Positions 1 to 8,262 of a stretch of 64,000 bases of DNA are shown here, in pieces (position 1 is the first letter of the stretch; every line of letters starts with the position of its first letter). Both the position numbers and the translations under genes were made by a program. The stretch lies in assembly GCA_021161465.1 (NCBI GenBank), contig JAGHAM010000004.1:13062-77061 (forward strand), in the 5' to 3' direction. This DNA is from Candidatus Iainarchaeum sp. (GTDB taxonomy: Archaea > B1Sed10-29 > WALL01 > JAGHAM01). The notes under the pieces are model-generated. The model searched no databases and was not told the DNA's origin. It was given only the letters and a program-made list of their open reading frames with translations.

Positions 1-246
1 GTTTCGATATACAAGATAGGAGAGGTTCCAAAACAAAGATGGGGGCGGATGAAGTTCAAGGACCTGGCTGTGGTGATAAAACCTGTAAGCCCTGGTACGC
101 AGGTGGTGACGGCTCTGACACGTATGGGTAAAGAGGGTTTTGAGGCTTTGCCTGTGGTTGATAACTATCATGAAGTAGTTGGCTGCCTTTACAAGAGAGA
201 TATTGACACAATTCTGGAACTCCTGAAAGTGACAAAGCTTTCTTAG
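1..246 (+). CDS. CBS-domain protein, 3' end only
   Basis: The frame is open from base 1, so this is the C-terminal end (81 residues) of a gene that starts outside the window; the ATG at 49 is probably internal. The visible part matches the second half of a CBS domain: 'VSPGTQVVTALTRM' followed by 'FEALPVVDN' and 'VVGCLYKRDI'. CBS domains usually bind adenine nucleotides and regulate a partner domain. In archaea such a tail often sits on an M50 membrane protease or an ion channel, but nothing here decides which. Confidence 0.7.
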   Translation, partial: VSIYKIGEVPKQRWGRMKFKDLAVVIKPVSPGTQVVTALTRMGKEGFEALPVVDNYHEVVGCLYKRDIDTILELLKVTKLS

Positions 247-265
247 GCTTCTGCACGACAGACAG

Positions 266-276
266 TTTTTTTAATC
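266..276 (+). promoter_or_regulatory. TATA box of tRNA-Ser
   Basis: The T-rich run ending in TTTTTTAAT lies 25-35 bases before the first base of tRNA-Ser (301), the normal archaeal TATA distance. Confidence 0.45.
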
Positions 277-315
277 CTGATTCTCACTAATAACTGGCAA
301 GCTGGGGTGGCGGAA

Positions 316-376
316 GTTCACGAGCAGGCAAGCTCGAGAAGTTCAGTTCACGAGCAGGCAAGCTCGAGAAACGCAA
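316..376 (+). other. D-loop insertion in tRNA-Ser, with a tandem repeat
   Basis: About 61 extra bases between the start of the D loop (GAA, 313-315) and its conserved GG (380-381). A 25-base unit occurs twice without change (316-340 and 346-370). Each copy can form the hairpin CGAGC/GCTCG. The exact ends are not certain. Confidence 0.7.
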
Positions 377-401
377 TCCGGTTCAACGCGCCGGCCTCGA
401 G

Positions 402-632
402 TAGCCGCAAAATCGGCTAGCGCTTTAGGCGTCTCACGCTCCGCGTGAGAGCACCAGGTGTGGCCGTAAAATCGGTTCACGCGAACCGTAAAATCGGTTC
501 ACGCTTTGGGTGTTGCGCTACGCGCAAGCACCAGGCGGATGATTAAGGACTTAGTCTAAACCTAAGTGAAAAATAACAGGTGCTAGACTTTGTCCAAGTG
601 CCTTACGCTATATGTAAGGCAGGCATCCTGAA
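402..632 (+). other. 231-nt anticodon-loop intron of tRNA-Ser
   Basis: It sits at the canonical 37/38 position, between G401 and A633. It is unusually long and built from hairpins and repeats: CCG(T/C)AAAATCGG occurs at 405-416, 464-475 and 486-497; an 18-base unit is repeated exactly at 464-481 and 486-503; and two related modules (about 419-458 and 501-535) each have a hairpin followed by GCACCAGG. A 7-bp hairpin GCCTTAC/GTAAGGC lies near the 3' end. No long open frame for a homing endonuclease is present. Confidence 0.75.
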
Positions 633-663
633 AGCCGGTGGGCGCAAGCCCGTGCAGGTTCAA

Positions 664-692
664 ACTGTTTCGTCTCCGTATGAAACAGGAAA
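664..692 (+). other. 29-nt T-loop intron of tRNA-Ser
   Basis: Removing these bases restores the T loop TTCAATT. The intron is essentially a hairpin, CTGTTTC/GAAACAG, and ends in GGAAA. Because exon and intron both have A runs at the junction, the cut could shift by one or two bases. Confidence 0.75.
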
Positions 693-731
693 TTCCTGCC
701 CCCAGCGTACCCTTCAACAAACATGTATACA

Positions 732-758
732 CTATAGTAACTATATAATTGGCTATAG
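732..758. promoter_or_regulatory. promoter and possible operator of the RelB-like gene
   Basis: CTATATAATT (741-750) lies about 28 bases before the ATG at 773, as expected for a leaderless archaeal gene. The palindrome CTATAG occurs on both sides (732-737 and 753-758), 21 bases apart, about two helical turns. Toxin-antitoxin operons are normally autorepressed by the antitoxin at such repeats; that this is the operator is inference. Confidence 0.4.
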
Positions 759-772
759 TTAAGGTGTTCTGT

Positions 773-991
773 ATGGCGACGACTATACAGATAAGCGAAA
801 AACTTAGAGAGGAATTAGCAGCTAGGAAGCTCTACGAAAAAGAGAGTTATGAAGAGGTCATCAATGACCTGCTTGAGGACACTATGGAACTTTCAGAAGA
901 AACCAAAAGAGAGATAGAGCAAGCGAGGAAGGAGATAAAAGAAGGAAAAGTTTACGCCATGGCAGAGATTAAAAAGGAGCTAGGGTTGTAA
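773..991 (+). CDS. RelB/VapB-like antitoxin
   Basis: A 72-residue protein, starting at ATG 773 rather than at an in-frame alternative at 749, because the TATA box at 741-750 fits a leaderless start. The N-terminus 'MATTIQISEKLREELAAR' and the following 'ESYEEVINDLLEDTMEL' are typical of the small archaeal antitoxins with a DNA-binding head and a toxin-wrapping tail. It is followed without a gap by the start of a RelE-like toxin, which is truncated here. The antitoxin itself looks intact. Confidence 0.7.
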   Translation: MATTIQISEKLREELAARKLYEKESYEEVINDLLEDTMELSEETKREIEQARKEIKEGKVYAMAEIKKELGL

Positions 992-1111
992 ATGTATGAG
1001 ATAATTTTCTCTGCCACCTCAAGAAAGAAATTGAAAAAGTTGGATAAGAACACTCAATCTAGAATCTTATCCTCTTTGGAGCGAATAAGAATTAGACCGG
1101 AATTTTTGTAA
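992..1111 (+). pseudogene. truncated RelE-like toxin
   Basis: The ATG at 992 follows directly on the antitoxin stop (989-991). The 39-residue product begins 'MYEIIFSATSRKKLKKLDK' and ends '...RIRIRPEFL' before a TAA. RelE-family toxins are usually 85-90 residues, so the C-terminal half, which carries catalytic residues, is missing. The sequence beyond the stop belongs to a decayed minus-strand gene, so the toxin was probably cut off by a rearrangement near 1110. Confidence 0.65.
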
Positions 1112-1442
1112 GACGCTTGGTCTTGAAGTTTCTCCAAAAGCAAAGCAATCACAAACCATGCCACTCTTGTTTCCATCGTTGTAATACCTAACATAAAATC
1201 CCTTTGGGCTTAAGTCATATGCTACAAATATATGTGGCTTCCAGACAATCTTGGGTGTAGGCTTGACTTTTGGGCTACTGGCTTCATGGGTTATATTTGC
1301 ATCGTATACTTTGCCAACAACTTTTTCTGTAATTCCCTAGAGTGTTCACATCGAGAATGCTTGACAGACCCGCTACTAGGACAAACAAAATTAGGATAGT
1401 CAGAGCACCAATCACCAGAAACTGCTTTTTGCCTACCAGCAT
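1067..1442 (-). pseudogene. decayed membrane-anchored protein gene
   Basis: On the minus strand the ATG at 1442 opens 'MLVGKKQFLVIGALTILILF', an N-terminal membrane anchor. The frame stops early, but shifting it around 1340 gives a continuous 'TEKVVGKVYDANITHEAS' and later 'PKIVWKPHIFVAYDLSPKG', ending at about 1067. The last part overlaps the RelE remnant, so the two gene fragments seem to have been joined near 1110. Function unknown. A single-base sequencing error could explain the frameshift, but not the truncation of both genes. Confidence 0.5.
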
Positions 1443-1484
1443 AAACCTTTAGTAGACACCTCAATAATAAGTTTTCTCTCCATC

Positions 1485-1796
1485 ATGTTTTTAGTGTTAG
1501 TTAGCTATAAGCTGTGTATGTCCTCCAAGAGCGCAAGGATAACAGTGAAGGCTACGCCAGGGGCGAAAAACTTTAGCATTACCGGCTTTAACGAGTGGAC
1601 AGGTGAGCTTGAGGTAAAACTGAAAAACCCGCCTCTAAAAGGGAAAGCTAACCAAGAGCTTATTCACGAGCTTGAGAAAGTGCTGAATGCTGAGGTCAGG
1701 TTGCTTTCCGGTGAAAAAAGCCGGAGGAAGCAAGTTGAGGTTTTAGGCAAGAGCCAGGATGAAGTGCGTGTCTTAATCAAGAGTTTTAAAGTATGA
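1485..1796 (+). CDS. DUF167/YggU family protein
   Basis: 103 residues; the conserved part begins at an internal Met at 1518, which may be the true start (92 residues). The family pattern is clear: 'ARITVKATPGAKNFSI', 'LEVKLKNPPLKGKAN', and 'GEKSRRKQVEV' near the end. This small alpha/beta fold is widespread in bacteria and archaea, and its biochemical role is not established. It is followed 26 bases later by a YhaM-like gene in the same direction, so the two may be cotranscribed. Confidence 0.75.
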   Translation: MFLVLVSYKLCMSSKSARITVKATPGAKNFSITGFNEWTGELEVKLKNPPLKGKANQELIHELEKVLNAEVRLLSGEKSRRKQVEVLGKSQDEVRVLIKSFKV

Positions 1797-1822
1797 GGGG
1801 TATAATCATATAGGGTGGGTTC

Positions 1823-2779
1823 ATGGAAAAACAGTTCATAAGTGAGCTTAAGACTAATGACACAGTTAACTCTTACTTTGCCGTCAAATACAAGCGCCCG
1901 GTTAAACCTTACAAAAAAGGTAATATGTTCAAAGTTGGTTTGTCTGACAAGACTGGTGAGATTGACCTAACTTACTGGGGTGGCACCAACCAGGATAAGG
2001 TTAAGCAGCTGTGGAGTTCTTTTGATATTGATGACGTGGTTCTCGTGAATGGTGTTGTTAGCGAGTATCAGGGAGAGAGCAAGATAGATGTTAATGAAGG
2101 TGTCGGGAAAATATCAAAAACCAGCGAGTATAATATCGCTGATTTGGTTGCAGTCTCGGAGAGAGACCTTGATGAGATGGCTTCAGAGCTAATGAGTAAA
2201 GTTGAGGAAGTGAAGGACCCTTATTTAAGCAAGCTTTTGCGCGCTTTCTTTGAAGACGCAAAGTTCATGGAAAAGTTCAAGAAAGCCCCTGCAGCCATGT
2301 ATATGCACCATGCTTATGTTGGTGGGCTCCTGGAGCATACTCTACACGTCCTTAGCCTATGTGAGGCAATATACAAGATATATCCCAAGATGGACCATGA
2401 TTTGCTTGTGACTGGGGCAATCCTCCATGATATAGGGAAAACTAGGGAGTTTATGGTTGGAACCAGCATAAAAGTTACCGAGGAGGGGATGCTGAGGGGA
2501 CACCTGGTTATAGGCGAGGAGATGGTTATAGAAAAAATGAAGGGCATCCTTGGATTCCCAGAGACGCTTATGATGAAGGTCGCGCATATAATTTTAAGCC
2601 ACCATGGCAATGGTGAGTTTGGTTCGCCTAAGAACCCACAGTTCCCAGAAGCAGCTGCAGTGCACTATGCTGACGAAATGGATTCAAAGATTGATCAATA
2701 TGTTAGCATAAAGGAGGATACTGACAGCACGGACTTTAGGATATACACAAAGAGGCTTGGCGAGCTTTACTTGAAGTGA
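1823..2779 (+). CDS. OB-fold/HD-domain 3'-5' exoribonuclease, YhaM-like
   Basis: 318 residues. The N-terminal third (about 10-100) is an OB fold ('MFKVGLSDKTGEIDLTYWG'), which binds nucleic acid. The C-terminal half is an HD metal-dependent phosphohydrolase: 'MHHAYVGGLLEHTLHV' (about 161-176), the HD pair in 'GAILHDIGK' (about 198-206), 'LSHHG' (about 258-262) and 'ADEMD' (about 283-287). This order and length match the YhaM/CBF1 family, which removes nucleotides from the 3' end of RNA or single-stranded DNA. Activity is inferred from the family; all expected metal ligands are present. Confidence 0.85.
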   Translation: MEKQFISELKTNDTVNSYFAVKYKRPVKPYKKGNMFKVGLSDKTGEIDLTYWGGTNQDKVKQLWSSFDIDDVVLVNGVVSEYQGESKIDVNEGVGKISKTSEYNIADLVAVSERDLDEMASELMSKVEEVKDPYLSKLLRAFFEDAKFMEKFKKAPAAMYMHHAYVGGLLEHTLHVLSLCEAIYKIYPKMDHDLLVTGAILHDIGKTREFMVGTSIKVTEEGMLRGHLVIGEEMVIEKMKGILGFPETLMMKVAHIILSHHGNGEFGSPKNPQFPEAAAVHYADEMDSKIDQYVSIKEDTDSTDFRIYTKRLGELYLK

Positions 2780-2869
2780 ATTGCTTGTTTAATAGCCCAC
2801 TAGCTACACATAAAATTTTATATTCTGTAGCACTTAATTCAACAAATCCGGTGCGAGAGTTGTAACGAT

Positions 2870-5560
2870 ATGCCAAAAAACAAGAAGGATGTCATGGAAC
2901 TTCTTAGAAAGAAACCAGACGAGTACTGGAAAGTGGACCTATTCGAAGAAAGGGGATTTAAGCGCCAGAAATGCCCTTCCTGTGGGACCTACTTCTGGAG
3001 CATTAACGAGAGGGAGAACTGCAGCAGCCCGCCGTGTGGAGACTACGAGTTCATAGGAAAGCCGCCAACCAAAAAGAGCTTCGACCTGATTAAGGCTTGG
3101 CGCGCGATAGAAAAATTCTTCGTCAAGAATGGCCATACCTCAATAAACCGTTATCCGATAATATGCAGATGGTTTCCCGGACTTTTCTTCACTGTGGCAA
3201 GTATAGTTGATTTCCAGCGCTCTGTTGGCGGGAAGCCAGTTTTTGAGTTTCCAGTTGACCCATTGGTCGTTCCTCAACCGTGCCTGCGTTTTAATGACAT
3301 ACCAAACATAGGCGTGTCCGGAAGGCATATGAGCAGCTTTACCATGGTTGGACAGCATACAAAGAAATACTGGAAGGACAGGTGCATTGAGCTCGACTAT
3401 GAACTAATGACCAAAGTTTTTGGAATCCCAGAAGACAAAATTGTCTTCACTGAGGACATCTGGGTTGGACCAAGCGCATTTGGGTCATCACTGGAGTATC
3501 TGGTGGACGGTCTTGAGCTGGGCACGTCAGTATTTACATCGTTTTGGGGGACTCCTGATAATTTCAAGCCAATGGATGAGAAAGTGATTGACATGGGTGC
3601 AGGCCTGGAGCGGTTTACCTGGATTTCACAAGGTACCCCAACTATATATGATGCTTCATACGGGCCCGTGATAGCAAAGCTGAAGAAGACTGTAGACTAC
3701 GACAAAGAGCTTTTTACCAGGTATTCAAGGTTAAGCGGCAGGATAGATGCAGATAAGATGAACCCGCGGAAGGCATTTGAGGGGGTTGCAGGCAAGCTTG
3801 GTGTTTCAGTAAAAGAATTAGAGACGAGCATAGGACCACTACAGGCTGTGTATGCAATAACAGACCATGCTAAGGCGCTAACGTTTGCCATAGCGGATTC
3901 TGGGTTGCCGAGCAATGTTGGCGGTGGCTATAACCTTCGTGTCCTCTTAAGAAGAGCCTTGAACCTGATAAGCAAATATAATTTGGATTTCACGCTGAAT
4001 GATGTTTGTGAGAAACATGCTAAATACCTAAAGCCGGTGTATCCATCCCTTGCAGAGAACCTTGATGAAATAAATGAAATCCTTGATGTCGAGAAGAAGA
4101 AGTATGAAAGGTCTCTTGACAGGGCCAGGCGGGTCGCAAGGACGATAGTGTCTAAGTCAAGAAAAGTCCCCAAGGACAGGATGATACAGCTTTATGAGTC
4201 TCAGGGGGTCACTCCTGAGTTGCTGAAACAGGTTGCTGAGAGTGAAGGGAAGGACATAGAAATAGCTGAGGACTTTTATTCAAGCTTGACTGCAAAACAT
4301 TCGAAGGATGCTAGCGCTGAGTTCGTTGAGGTCGATGCTCCAAAGACTGTGAACCTGTATTATAGCCAGCCAGAGGCAAAGGAGTTTACTGCTAAGGTCT
4401 TGAAGAATTTCAAATACCAGGGCAAAAACTGGGTCATACTGGACAGGACATTATTCTATGCTGAGAAGGGTGGCCAGGACCATGACACTGGCTGGCTTGA
4501 TGGGAAAAGAGTCATAGATGTTCAGGATATTGGTGGGGTTGTTCTTCACCAAGCTGAACCATTACCGGAAGGAAAAACTGTCAAGGGCCAAATAGATTGG
4601 GATAGGCGTATTATCCTTAGAAACCATCACTCTGCAACACACATAATCAACGGTGCGTGCCGCCGTGTGCTTGGTAACCATATCTGGCAGGCTGGTGCGT
4701 GGAAGGGGATAGACAAGGCCCATCTTGATATAACCCACTATGAGAACCTCTCACAGGAGCAGATAGACAGGATTGAGAAGCTGGCGAATAAAGTAGTGCA
4801 GGAGAATAGACCTGTGACACAGAATCTAATGCCAAGGACAGAGGCTGAGAGCAAATATGGGTTTAGGCTTTATCAGGGAGGAGCTGTACCTGCTGCAGAG
4901 CTTTACATAGTTGAGGTTAAGGACTGGGATGTTGAAGCTTGTGGGGGGACTCATGTCAGCAGGACCGGCGTTATAAAGAAAATAGTGATTTCAGGAACAG
5001 AGAAAATCCAGGATGGCATTGTAAGGGTTCATTTCCTAGCTGGTGAACCAGCTTTGGAGTATCTAAAGAAAATGGATTCTCTGCTTAAGGAAACTGCAGG
5101 CCTGCTTGGTGTTAAGGAGAGTAAAGTTCCAGAATCAGTTAAAAAGCTGTTGAGCAAGTGGAAGTCAAAGCGTAAGGAGTTTGAGAGGTTTTTGAAGAAG
5201 ACGGCAGAGGAGAAGTCAAATGATATAAATCCAATTGAGTTAGATGGAGTCAAGGCGTATGTTTCTGTTGTTGAAGGGGTAGACATGCTTGGTTTAAGGG
5301 AGGTCTCCAAAAAGTTAGGCAACGATGACTCGTTTGTTTTCCTTGTAAGCGACAGGGGTTTTGTATTTGCAGCTGCTGGAAAGAATGTTATAGAGAGAGG
5401 CATAAATGCGGGGAAGATTGTTAGGGAAATAACTGGTTCCTATGGAGGAGGGGGTGGAGGACCACCCGAGAAAGGGGAAGGTATGATAAAGGATAGCACC
5501 TCTTTGGAGCAGTTGGTTGATGATGTAAAGGGTAAGCTTAGGAGGGCTTTGAATGGTTAG
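2870..5560 (+). CDS. alaS: alanyl-tRNA synthetase, archaeal type
   Basis: 896 residues, the usual length. It attaches alanine to tRNA-Ala. A four-Cys zinc site (C35, C38, C51, C56) at the N-terminus is characteristic of the archaeal form. The class II catalytic core follows, with 'GAGLERFTW' and 'NVGGGYNLRVLLRRAL'. The editing domain has the zinc ligands 'HHSATH' (about 586-591) and 'CGGTHVSRTG' (from about 690). The C-terminal domain is Gly-rich ('GGGGGGPPEKGEGM'). A TATA-like AAATTTTATATT lies at about 2814-2825. The last codons overlap a 48-residue ORF that resembles part of this same protein. Confidence 0.97.
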   Translation: MPKNKKDVMELLRKKPDEYWKVDLFEERGFKRQKCPSCGTYFWSINERENCSSPPCGDYEFIGKPPTKKSFDLIKAWRAIEKFFVKNGHTSINRYPIICRWFPGLFFTVASIVDFQRSVGGKPVFEFPVDPLVVPQPCLRFNDIPNIGVSGRHMSSFTMVGQHTKKYWKDRCIELDYELMTKVFGIPEDKIVFTEDIWVGPSAFGSSLEYLVDGLELGTSVFTSFWGTPDNFKPMDEKVIDMGAGLERFTWISQGTPTIYDASYGPVIAKLKKTVDYDKELFTRYSRLSGRIDADKMNPRKAFEGVAGKLGVSVKELETSIGPLQAVYAITDHAKALTFAIADSGLPSNVGGGYNLRVLLRRALNLISKYNLDFTLNDVCEKHAKYLKPVYPSLAENLDEINEILDVEKKKYERSLDRARRVARTIVSKSRKVPKDRMIQLYESQGVTPELLKQVAESEGKDIEIAEDFYSSLTAKHSKDASAEFVEVDAPKTVNLYYSQPEAKEFTAKVLKNFKYQGKNWVILDRTLFYAEKGGQDHDTGWLDGKRVIDVQDIGGVVLHQAEPLPEGKTVKGQIDWDRRIILRNHHSATHIINGACRRVLGNHIWQAGAWKGIDKAHLDITHYENLSQEQIDRIEKLANKVVQENRPVTQNLMPRTEAESKYGFRLYQGGAVPAAELYIVEVKDWDVEACGGTHVSRTGVIKKIVISGTEKIQDGIVRVHFLAGEPALEYLKKMDSLLKETAGLLGVKESKVPESVKKLLSKWKSKRKEFERFLKKTAEEKSNDINPIELDGVKAYVSVVEGVDMLGLREVSKKLGNDDSFVFLVSDRGFVFAAAGKNVIERGINAGKIVREITGSYGGGGGGPPEKGEGMIKDSTSLEQLVDDVKGKLRRALNG

Positions 5561-5699
5561 TGTGAGAAGTTCTGATTCGAGGAAAATTCTAAAGGAAGCC
5601 GGAGCAATCTTAGGAGTCAGCCCAGAAGAAGTCCCAAGGACTGTGAAGAAGCTATTGGAAGAAACCCACAAATTAGAAAAAAGTATAAGACACCTTTAA
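5553..5699 (+). CDS. 48-residue AlaS-like fragment ORF
   Basis: The ATG at 5553 lies inside the last codons of alaS in another frame; the ORF ends at TAA 5697-5699. Its product resembles the alaS region at about residues 737-775: 'ILKEAGAILGV' against 'LLKETAGLLGV', and 'VPRTVKKLL' against 'VPESVKKLL'. It therefore looks like a partial duplication of the helical linker after the editing domain. The coupled start suggests translation together with AlaS. It may be a helper subunit or a relic; the codons look coding, with no internal stop. Confidence 0.55.
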   Translation: MVSVRSSDSRKILKEAGAILGVSPEEVPRTVKKLLEETHKLEKSIRHL

Positions 5700-5749
5700 A
5701 TAACATAATATTTAAATAAATCAGCCCCTTATTCTATTTTGGTGAGTTG

Positions 5750-8203
5750 ATGAAACACAAGATACTTTTTGGTATCCTCATAGGACTATCAATCATGTTT
5801 TTGGTTGGTTGTGTTGGAGAACAAGGCGCTCCGAGTCACCAGAGCTTGGAGGTTTCTGTTTATGATTCCAACTCAAGTTCCCCTCTTGCTGGGACTCCTG
5901 TCATTCTTTATAATTCCTCCAACAAGGTGATTGCCACTAGTGTTACAGATTCTAGTGGCCATGCCTCGTTCGATGTTTCTCCTGGCGACTATTATATCAA
6001 AGTAAATACAACAGGGTTCAATGAGAAGAGAAAAAGCGTTTCTATTGGCCCTATAGAAACCACCGTTGTTGATGTGGGTGTCAGGAAACTTGGTGAATGC
6101 CTCGAGAAGTGGTCTTGCACTGACTGGGGCCCATGCACTAACGGGAAACAAACTCGTATGTGTATGGATGTCAACGACTGTAATACAACATATAATAAGC
6201 CATCTGAGGAGCAGGCATGCAATTCTTTGGAGTGCTCTGCAAATTCAGAGTGTGATGATGATAACCCGTGCACAACTGATAGCTGTACAGATGGCAAGTG
6301 TATCTACTCCCCCATAAAGTCATGCACCAGTGGTGATGGTTGTTGCCCATTTGGTTGTTCATATAACAACGATAAGGATTGCCCAGAAGCTGACCAGTGT
6401 TCAACCAATACAGACTGCAACGACAATAACCCTTGCACTTTTGACAGTTGTGCTGGCTCACCAAAGGTTTGCATTCATTCAACCATAATAAGTTGTTCTG
6501 ACAACGATGATTGTTGCCCATCTGGCTGTAGTTATGTGGATGACAACGATTGCATGCCTGTTGATAAGTGTAAGCTCGATTCTGACTGCGATGATAATAA
6601 TGCATGCACAGTGGACACCTGTTCAGGTATCCCAAAGGTTTGCCGTCATTCAACATTAACAGCATGTATTTCTGGTGATGGTTGTTGCCCAAGCGGTTGT
6701 AACCCGGCTGATGACGCTGACTGCAGGGAATGTGAGACAGACGGGAACTGCGATGATGGTAATCCCTGCACTAACGACACCTGTGTATCCTGGGTCTGCG
6801 AGCACACAGTTTCTAGTGAGGGTTTATCGTGTGGTGAAGGGAAAGTTTGTTGTGGAGGAGAATGCAGGAGGGCATGCTCTTCTGCCCAGGATTGTGCTGA
6901 CTGGTTCGAGGATAACAATGAAAGCTTTGACTCCAACTGTACTGAATTCTCCTGTACCGACCCCGGCAACTGCTGTTATGCTAATTGCATTATAAGTGTT
7001 TCCCCGTGTGGTCCAGAGGACGGATGTTGTCCTTCTAACTGCAATTCTGAGGAGGACCCTGATTGTGAGACTTGTACTGATGAGTGCGATACTGAAGGCA
7101 CGACCCAATGCAACGGTAACACCTTGGAGTCCTGCGGTAACTGTGATGGAGATTCCTGCCTTGAATGGTGCAATCCTGACGACTGCAGTGACTGCTCCTG
7201 CGATTGCGGTAATTACTCCTCTGACCAGGATGAATCAGCGGTAAACTGCAGTGATGGAATAGACAATGACTGTGATGGCCTAATAGACTGTGATGACGTT
7301 GATTGTGTTTCTTATTGCGGTGAGTGTGAGCCTGGAGAAACCAAGGTTTGTGATAACCAGGAGGGAGTTTGTAAGGGTTCGGAGCAAACCTGCACTCATG
7401 AAGGAGACTGGCCCGGCTGTGTCTACACGTCAATTAATGGTTATGAGTCAGCAGAAGCCACCTGTGATGATGGGCTGGACAATGACTGTGATGGCCTGAC
7501 TGACTGCGACGACCCTGACTGCAGTAATTCACCGGAATGCCAGGAGGACAGTTCTGTCAACTTTAAGGCGCGTTGCATAATGACTTATCCACCGGCGGGA
7601 GGTAATCAGTGTGATTTCTACTTTGACAATGTTGGAGAAGGTCATGTGCTCGAACCCTTCAAAGTAGATATGAAGACCAATGGAACTGCCAGACCATGGG
7701 GCCTAGGTAGTATTACTGTTAATCTGAAAGATGAAACCGGAGCCGGATGGACAAAACTCTTGAGATTGCCCTTAAACTCTTCTTACTGGACTGCTGAGGG
7801 AATATGCAGCAAAAACTCAGGCATAGAAAAAGTCGCGAAATGTGATTCGAGTGGTGAAGTACTGGAGGAACATGTGTGCGGAGAAGGAAACGACTTTTCG
7901 GTTGGAATGGAAGACTATTTGAAGATAAAGCTTTCTGTTGACAGCCTAACGCTTTCCATTGAGGACGGTCTGATGTATGAGTATGGTGGTTTCTTTGCTG
8001 GAGGGTCACAGTCCTTAGATGCTGAGATGGTTATACCAGGTAATTCTTATGTCATGGTAACTTGCGACTGGTTGGACACAGGCGAACTTCCATTGCTCTT
8101 GGAGATGGTTGTGGACCCTGATAACAGAATTTTGGAATCGGATGAAAGTGATAATGTCGATTCACTCTTCTTGACAAGCGTAGGACAGACAAATTGCTTT
8201 TGA
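5750..8203 (+). CDS. large Cys-rich surface lipoprotein
   Basis: 817 residues from ATG 5750, preceded by a GGTGA ribosome site (5741-5745) and a TATA box near 5708-5720. Signal peptide with lipobox 'FLVGC'. Then a carboxypeptidase-regulatory-like beta domain ('LAGTPVILYNSS ... SPGDYYIKV'), a thrombospondin-like Cys/Trp motif ('WSCTDWGPC'), four repeats of the form C-x4-DC-x3-N-x-CT-x-D-(S/T)C alternating with 'GDGCCPxGC', and two MopE-like acidic repeats ('NDCDGLIDCDD', 'NDCDGLTDCDD') that probably bind calcium. The last 200 residues look like a CARDB/Ig-like beta domain. Inference: a disulfide-stabilised, metal-binding cell-surface protein. A relative lies at 14645-17617. Confidence 0.75.
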   Translation: MKHKILFGILIGLSIMFLVGCVGEQGAPSHQSLEVSVYDSNSSSPLAGTPVILYNSSNKVIATSVTDSSGHASFDVSPGDYYIKVNTTGFNEKRKSVSIGPIETTVVDVGVRKLGECLEKWSCTDWGPCTNGKQTRMCMDVNDCNTTYNKPSEEQACNSLECSANSECDDDNPCTTDSCTDGKCIYSPIKSCTSGDGCCPFGCSYNNDKDCPEADQCSTNTDCNDNNPCTFDSCAGSPKVCIHSTIISCSDNDDCCPSGCSYVDDNDCMPVDKCKLDSDCDDNNACTVDTCSGIPKVCRHSTLTACISGDGCCPSGCNPADDADCRECETDGNCDDGNPCTNDTCVSWVCEHTVSSEGLSCGEGKVCCGGECRRACSSAQDCADWFEDNNESFDSNCTEFSCTDPGNCCYANCIISVSPCGPEDGCCPSNCNSEEDPDCETCTDECDTEGTTQCNGNTLESCGNCDGDSCLEWCNPDDCSDCSCDCGNYSSDQDESAVNCSDGIDNDCDGLIDCDDVDCVSYCGECEPGETKVCDNQEGVCKGSEQTCTHEGDWPGCVYTSINGYESAEATCDDGLDNDCDGLTDCDDPDCSNSPECQEDSSVNFKARCIMTYPPAGGNQCDFYFDNVGEGHVLEPFKVDMKTNGTARPWGLGSITVNLKDETGAGWTKLLRLPLNSSYWTAEGICSKNSGIEKVAKCDSSGEVLEEHVCGEGNDFSVGMEDYLKIKLSVDSLTLSIEDGLMYEYGGFFAGGSQSLDAEMVIPGNSYVMVTCDWLDTGELPLLLEMVVDPDNRILESDESDNVDSLFLTSVGQTNCF

Positions 8204-8262
8204 TACCAACTAAACTTTTAAATAAACTCCCACACTAATAAAAGGAAATCTAAGTGTTATCT

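Larger units (their letters stand above)
301..707 (+). tRNA. tRNA-Ser(CGA) interrupted by three insertions
   Basis: Seen by hand folding. The acceptor strands GCTGGGG (301-307) and CCCCAGC (700-706) pair perfectly; discriminator G is 707, no CCA encoded. D-stem strands are 310-312 and 387-389, with GG at 380-381. The anticodon stem is CCGGC (391-395) with GCCGG (634-638), and anticodon CGA is 398-400. The long variable arm GGGC-GCAA-GCCC (640-651) fits class II tRNA-Ser. The T stem is GCAGG (654-658) with CCTGC (695-699), and the loop becomes TTCAATT after removal of an insertion. Insertions are about 316-376 (D loop), 402-632 (37/38) and 664-692 (T loop); exact splice points are ambiguous by a few bases. 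A standard tRNA scan would probably miss this gene. Confidence 0.88.

Noticed and set aside
316-535. Repeats resembling a CRISPR array
   Set aside because: The repeats are tandem or hairpin units without equal spacers and lie inside a tRNA fold; no cas genes are present.
402-632. Homing endonuclease or other protein inside the tRNA-Ser intron
   Set aside because: No frame of useful length without stops; the region is full of short hairpins instead.
5747-5749. TTG start for the large lipoprotein
   Set aside because: The adjacent ATG at 5750 is correctly spaced from GGTGA and gives a normal signal peptide.
6171-6692. His/Asn/Tyr-rich minus-strand frame inside the 5750 gene
   Set aside because: A by-product of Cys/Asp repeats on the coding strand; no start signal.
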